DNA of 64,000 nt from Chimonanthus salicifolius (taxonomy: Eukaryota; Streptophyta; Magnoliopsida; Laurales; Calycanthaceae): contig CM023539.1 in assembly GCA_013350335.1 (NCBI GenBank), positions 41,092,631 to 41,156,630 of the forward strand. The letters run 5' to 3'. The notes beneath the pieces were generated by a model, which did no database searches, was not told the DNA's origin, and saw only the letters and a list, made by a program, of their open reading frames with translations. The position numbers were made by a program, and so were the translations under genes. Below, piece by piece: positions 59,045 to 64,000 of the stretch (positions are counted from its first letter, which is position 1; each line of letters opens with the position of its first letter).

Positions 59045-59309
59045 GTTGTCTCTTCTTTCTCTTGATTTTATTCACCAATTGTTTCGATGTGCATTTGGCA
59101 TCGTTAATCTATCCACTTTCGATATAATATTGAAAATTGATAAGTGTGAAAAGAATGGACATGCTATTGTTTCACGTTTTGGTTATCAGTTGACTAACTG
59201 TGGAAATAGATACATACTTTTTTTTTTGAATGATTGGTTAGAATAAATAGATACATACTTCACTGCACCTTAATGTCATTCATTGAATCCTTTTTTTTTT
59301 TTTTTTTCA

Positions 59310-60880
59310 AAGCTTCTTCTAAGGGATAGGAATTTTGCGTTATTACGCAAGTGGCCTTGGAGGATTGCTTTGGAAAGGGAGGTGCTCTGGAGGAAGGTGT
59401 TGGTGGCAAGGTATGACGTTGTCGACCTGGGTGATGATTGTTAGGTCCTAAGGCAGCTAGGGAGGGTTTATTCGTAGCTAAGATTTGATCTTGAGATTAG
59501 GCAATGGCGAGGGTAGAATTTTTGAGCTTTCAGCGATGAGATTAGGGTGTCGGTGGGCAGAGGTGATAAGGTCTCCTTATGGAAGGATAAATGGTTAGGG
59601 GAGAGTGCCTTAAGTGATGCTTATTCTAGGCTCTATAGGGCAGCTTTGACTAGGAATGCAATCGTTTTTTACTATTGTGAGGAAGTTAGTGGTGAGATTC
59701 ATTGGTCGGTAACCTTTAGGAGGGGTTAAGGGACTTTGAGTTAGATCAATATGGTATGCTGAAGAGGTTGCTGGGAATATTGCAGGTCTGTAGGAAGGAG
59801 GATAGATGGATTTGGTTGACTGATCCTTCAGGGGTATTCTCGGTTAGAAGGTTCTTAGGGTAGTGTACTTTTCAGTTCAGGGCTCTTCTCCACCATGTGC
59901 TTTGGCATGGAATAATAAAGTTCCACCTCAAATTCAAGTTTTTTCTTGGGTAACAATCAAAAGATAAATATCGGTGAAATGCAACTTGAGAATATGGGTC
60001 TTTAATCATTAGTAGCTTCGGAATCATGAATTTTGTGTGGGTCAGAGGAGGAGACTGTTAATCACCTGATGTGTCAGTGTCAATTTACCCGAGGTGTTTG
60101 GAAATGTTCTTGGGATTGGTGGGCCGTTTGTAGGTTCTTGATGGGAACATGGGGAATGTAATATCTGAATGGTTTGGAGGTCAGTTTGTAGGTAGGAGGG
60201 TAGTGGCATAGAAATTGATCCTTGCAGCAGTTTTATGGTTAGTTTGGAAAAGGAGGAATAATTGAATTTTGGAGGAAAATTGGGAGATTCGGAGAGGTGT
60301 TTGAAAGGGCTAAATGGAATCTAGTGGGGTGGTTGTCGCTTTGCAAGGAATTTGTTGGTTGCTCCTTGGAGGATTTCTATTTGTCATGGCAAAGTTGCAT
60401 GAGGGTATGTCCTAGGAAAGAGAGAGTAAAAGTGGCATGGATGAAGTCTAACCTTGGTTTTATAAGTTTAATGTGGAAGTTGTGGTAAGGGACAAACCTG
60501 GTCTGGCTGGTATTGGGAGGGTAGTGTACTACGATAGGGAAGTATGTGTGAAATAATATTGTGTCCTCCTTAATCAAGGAGAGACCCTGGATTTTATTAT
60601 ATAGTGAAACATAATACAAATAGAGAAAGGTAAATCAAATAAAAGGGGAAAGCCTTAAACTTGATAAACACTAAATAAGAAATAATCTAAATATAGCAAA
60701 TAAATATATCATAAGATCTAAATTGATTCTAACAGTATGTTACTGTTTTTTGTCTTTTTTATGCTTTTCTTCTGGTGATGGTTTTGTATTGCTCTTTTTA
60801 TACAAGGCCTAGTTTTTAATTGTGCTCTCATTTCATGCATTTAATAAAACTCATTCTCTGTCTCTGCTCAAAAAAATAAA
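59310..60880 (+). mobile_element. LINE (L1-type), 5'-truncated, in intron 3 of the P4H gene
   Basis: Plus-strand frames with stops read RKWPWRIALEREVLWRKVLV, SVGRGDKVSLWKDKWLGESA, CLCGSEEETVNHLMCQCQF (zinc knuckle) and WKRRNN, then a start of RNase H (FNVEVVVRDKPGLAGIGRV). After about 60555 the RNase H is interrupted by about 175 bp of foreign AT-rich sequence. The 3' tail (TCTGTCTCTGCTCAAAAAAA) ends near 60880 and resembles the tail of the LINE at 25150. It has the same orientation as the gene. The upstream reverse transcriptase is missing. Confidence 0.78.
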
Positions 60881-61985
60881 AGTTTTCTCAATAACTACTT
60901 TTTTTGTTTTAAAAGAGGAGAATCTAAAAATATAATTAAACACGTTTTTCTTTCTTGCTTGACAAACGAAGACGGATCTACAAATTCAAGAGCGTGCTAT
61001 TAATTTTCTCAATGATAATGGAAACACCATATGATTATATGTATCCACTCCTAAAATTATGTTCTTCTCTGCTCTTGAAGTATGTATTAAGTATTAACTA
61101 TTGTAACATCAAAAGCCTCTATAATATTGAAGACAACAAATCTCATTTTCTTCCACAGAAACATTTCCTTTTTATTTATCATTTTATACCTGCTTGTTGT
61201 TGTCTCTTTATCACTGTTGAAGTCTCTCCAAGATCATACTTTTTTCCCAATAGGTCCATTTTGCACTTGTTCACTTGGGTGTTAGAATTTGTAACTATTT
61301 GTCGTGAATCCTATTTAAGGTGCATAGGCACTTATAATACTTCAGGTTAAGACTTCCTTACTATCTTGAATATTTTGACCTTATTGCATAATCTCTTGAC
61401 CTTAAATATTTTCTTCATAACCATTGTCAGCCACACCTATTGCGGACTGTTATTTTGTATATTCTCGAGATTGTTATATGTATTTTCCAGAGCAATAAAA
61501 AACTAATGTTGTATAGGCAAAACAAGCTTCCTCCAATTGCATCTTTTTCTTTCTTCTTATTTCTTTTAAAAATCCTGTATACACTGCCTTTTACCTATTT
61601 GTAATTCTAGTGTGAAGAATAACACATCGAAACATGTTTGATCAGTCCAACCACCACCGCCACTGTTATCATCATACATGGGGTCATCCTTTTGAGTTCT
61701 GCTTTTTCATTTGACCCTATCATAAATCATAATATCCATCTCTCCACACGCTTACCATGTCTTTCTTTATCCCTCTCCTCCATGATTTCAATGATCTACC
61801 TCTCCTCCTTGTACCTTTGATTTGTAACATTTCAACTTCACATACTAGGGCCATCTTAGATCTACACCATAAGAAGTCCTTGATTTGTGTTTATTCTTTT
61901 TGTTGATGCAATATCCAAAATTTTTAGAGATTATATGATTATCCCCTAGAGAAGAGGAGGTGGGGTGTGTGTGTTCTTTCACTCT
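60881..61985. other. Intron 3 of the P4H gene (presumed), AT-rich
   Basis: No P4H exon found. 61670-61860 looks like a diverged relative of the retroelement tail at 54956-55240. Otherwise nothing recognisable. Confidence 0.4.
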
Positions 61986-63400
61986 TTACAGAGATTCATT
62001 GGTCTTGATCCATTACCGAAGAATCATTAAGTTGCTAGAATAATAATTTGGTTGACCCTACAGCAAGGATTGAAGGTTCTCATTGTTGAACTTGTAAAAA
62101 AATATATAATGGAAGAGTGCAATACCGAGAGAAGTATGTAATTACGTTTGTGCTGTGCTAAACAAGTGATGCAAGCGTGTGTAGCGTCAAAAGCCTTCCC
62201 TTACGTTCGCTAGGATTTCAGGTCCAATAGTCTTACGGTCAATGGCTATCCCATAGCCGTTCGAATATTTATAAACGATCTACTTGTCGATGGCTTGACG
62301 AACAACACCAAAGATGAACAAGTTTTCCCAAGGATTTTATGTGTTTATGGATGATTTAAGGTTAAGTCTTCTTTCAATTAAATTAGTGGTGTTTGAAAGA
62401 AAGAAAAGAAGATCTAGAATTCGGCTAATGCTTAATCAAAAGTCAGACATAAATCAACATAAAATCAAATTATGTTTGGTACTTGGCTTGGATTCACAAA
62501 TCCAACGGGTGGGATCGCCCCATCCCAAGGGGGTGGCCGTCGGCCTCAAGTCCACTAACTCTACTTGAATTGAGCTCCAAAATAATCCTTATTATTGACT
62601 GCCTCAAAAAACTTACAACCTAGCCTTTAAATAGGCCAAAAGGAAATCCCAAACACTTCACACGTTCAAGGTTGAGTGTGATCAAAATACTAACTAATTG
62701 GAGTCCAATTGGGCATGCTCATGTGGCTGCCATTGGATGCCTACATGGACCAATGAAATAAATCAAAATGGACACTAGACTTCCACATGGACGGTCCATA
62801 TTTAATAATGCTAAAATTACACAATCATTCTCCAAAAACTCCACACGTTTTGGTGTTGGCACAAGTTGACCTTGCCCAATTAGCACACGTTTAGGTTGGA
62901 GAGAGTTTAGCTAATGGACGGTCTACCAAGATGTTGAATTAGGGTTCGGAGCAGTTTTGCACCCCTGGACGAAAATGACTATAACTTGAGCTATGTAACT
63001 CAGATTTGGGCATTCTTGGGATCATTAGAAAGATCTTTGACTAAGCTATCCACGCCTAAAATTTCATCAAATTCCGAATTCATGTGATACCTAAAAAGTG
63101 TTCCGTAAGTCAGTGTTGTTTTCAACCATCCGATATAAACCTAACCTTGCTAGATTGTGCCATTTGTCAACTCCAAATCACTTCCATGAGCTCTCCTCAT
63201 TTCCTAGACCTTGTGAACGTGTGGGTCTCCTCCAATTAGGATCCACATGATCTCAAGTTGGGCCTTGGGCCCACAAATGGGTCCGCTTGCGCTGCATCTT
63301 CCAATTCTGGTCCCGGACCAACTAGTTTGGGTATAATACCTCTTAAAGGTGACATTCCAAACAATAAACCCAACCTAGAGTTCAAAACACTCATTGGCTA
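61986..63400 (-). mobile_element. LTR-like sequence, probably Copia type
   Basis: Non-coding sequence whose minus strand has a promoter-like GGCCTATTTAAAGGCTAGG near 62620-62640, as in many plant Copia LTRs. GC content and texture differ from the neighbouring AT-rich DNA. I could not find TG...CA ends or target duplications, so both boundaries and class are tentative. Confidence 0.35.
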
Positions 63401-64000
63401 AGCCCTTTTTTGAACTACTACTATAAACAATAGAAGGAACTTTGACTTCTGAGGACTTAAGTCCACCAAAATTCTTCCTAAAACCTCAACCTATTCCTAG
63501 AACGGAGTATAAAGATCAACCTGTTTTGAGAGACCAACCCGAGAAAATATGATTCATTCTTTGCCTCCAAACCCCTGAAACTGATGGATGCTTCTAGAAA
63601 AACTAATTGGACATCAATCTCACTCTCCACTCTTTTATATTTCTAAAAAGCTTATTTCACAGGGCATCTTGTTCCTTCCCATATCTCCGTCATCATTTGC
63701 AGAACAGAGCTCAGTTTCTATCCTTCATGGTCCCCAAATCCGTTTCCTCTCCATGTTCTGATTTGATGACCTTTTCCCATTTAACTGGGCAACCTTATTA
63801 GTCCCTTCTATCTTTAAAAATAAAGATATTATTGTACTCTTCATTTCCTTTCCGAAGGAAGTCTCTTTGAACATTTTCATCCTTTTTTGGAATCAATTCT
63901 AAACAAAGATAAAAGAGGGTTTCTCCCATACATCATGGATTCCAACATTTTTCTGCTTTTTCAGGGTTTCATCTAAGCAATCCTAGTAGCCTTCCAGTGG
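63401..64000. other. Unassigned sequence at the window end
   Basis: Pyrimidine-rich on the plus strand, with short frames on both strands. It may be the antisense of another retroelement, but I recognise no motif. No P4H exon seen. Confidence 0.3.

Overview
This is nuclear DNA from a flowering plant: about 64 kb, AT-rich, with long introns full of retroelements. I recognise four protein-coding genes. None of the repeats is grass-like enough to call a monocot, and I cannot name the genus. Roughly 20 percent or less of the window is gene exons; the rest is intron, intergenic space and old transposable elements.

Layout: (1) 266-2179, minus strand, an intronless receptor-like kinase of the RKF3 type. 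(2) 2180-17355, a repeat-rich gap. It holds a palindrome-rich repeat cluster (5281-5480), a GGCTCGCCGA minisatellite (7647-8110), and a three-level nest: a Stowaway-like MITE (8299-15122) split by a plus-strand solo LTR (8480-14865), itself split by a minus-strand solo LTR (8886-12608). Both LTRs have perfect 5-bp target duplications. (3) 17356-27273, plus strand, a nine-exon coiled-coil gene of the At4g15545 (NAI2-interacting protein) family, with LINE pieces and a palindrome cluster in its introns. (4) 27274-38738, a second repeat-rich gap with a SINE, LINE remnants, a TRIM, a solo TRIM-like LTR and MITEs. (5) 38739-52554, plus strand, an eight-exon ATG18g/h-like autophagy gene (beta-propeller plus BCAS3 domain). 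(6) 52555-58511, 3' flank, LINE remnants, a second TRIM and a MITE. (7) 58512 onward, plus strand, the first three exons of a prolyl 4-hydroxylase (P4H3/P4H4-like). A LINE lies in its third intron and the catalytic exons are not in the window.

The four genes act in unrelated processes (cell-surface signalling, endomembrane organisation, autophagy, secretory-pathway proline hydroxylation) and do not form a cluster. I found no new multi-gene system. The most unusual structures are the three-level transposon nest, a 52-bp tandem duplication that doubles a splice acceptor in the ATG18 gene, and a dispersed repeat family built from the palindrome ATATCGGCCGATAT and its compensated variants.
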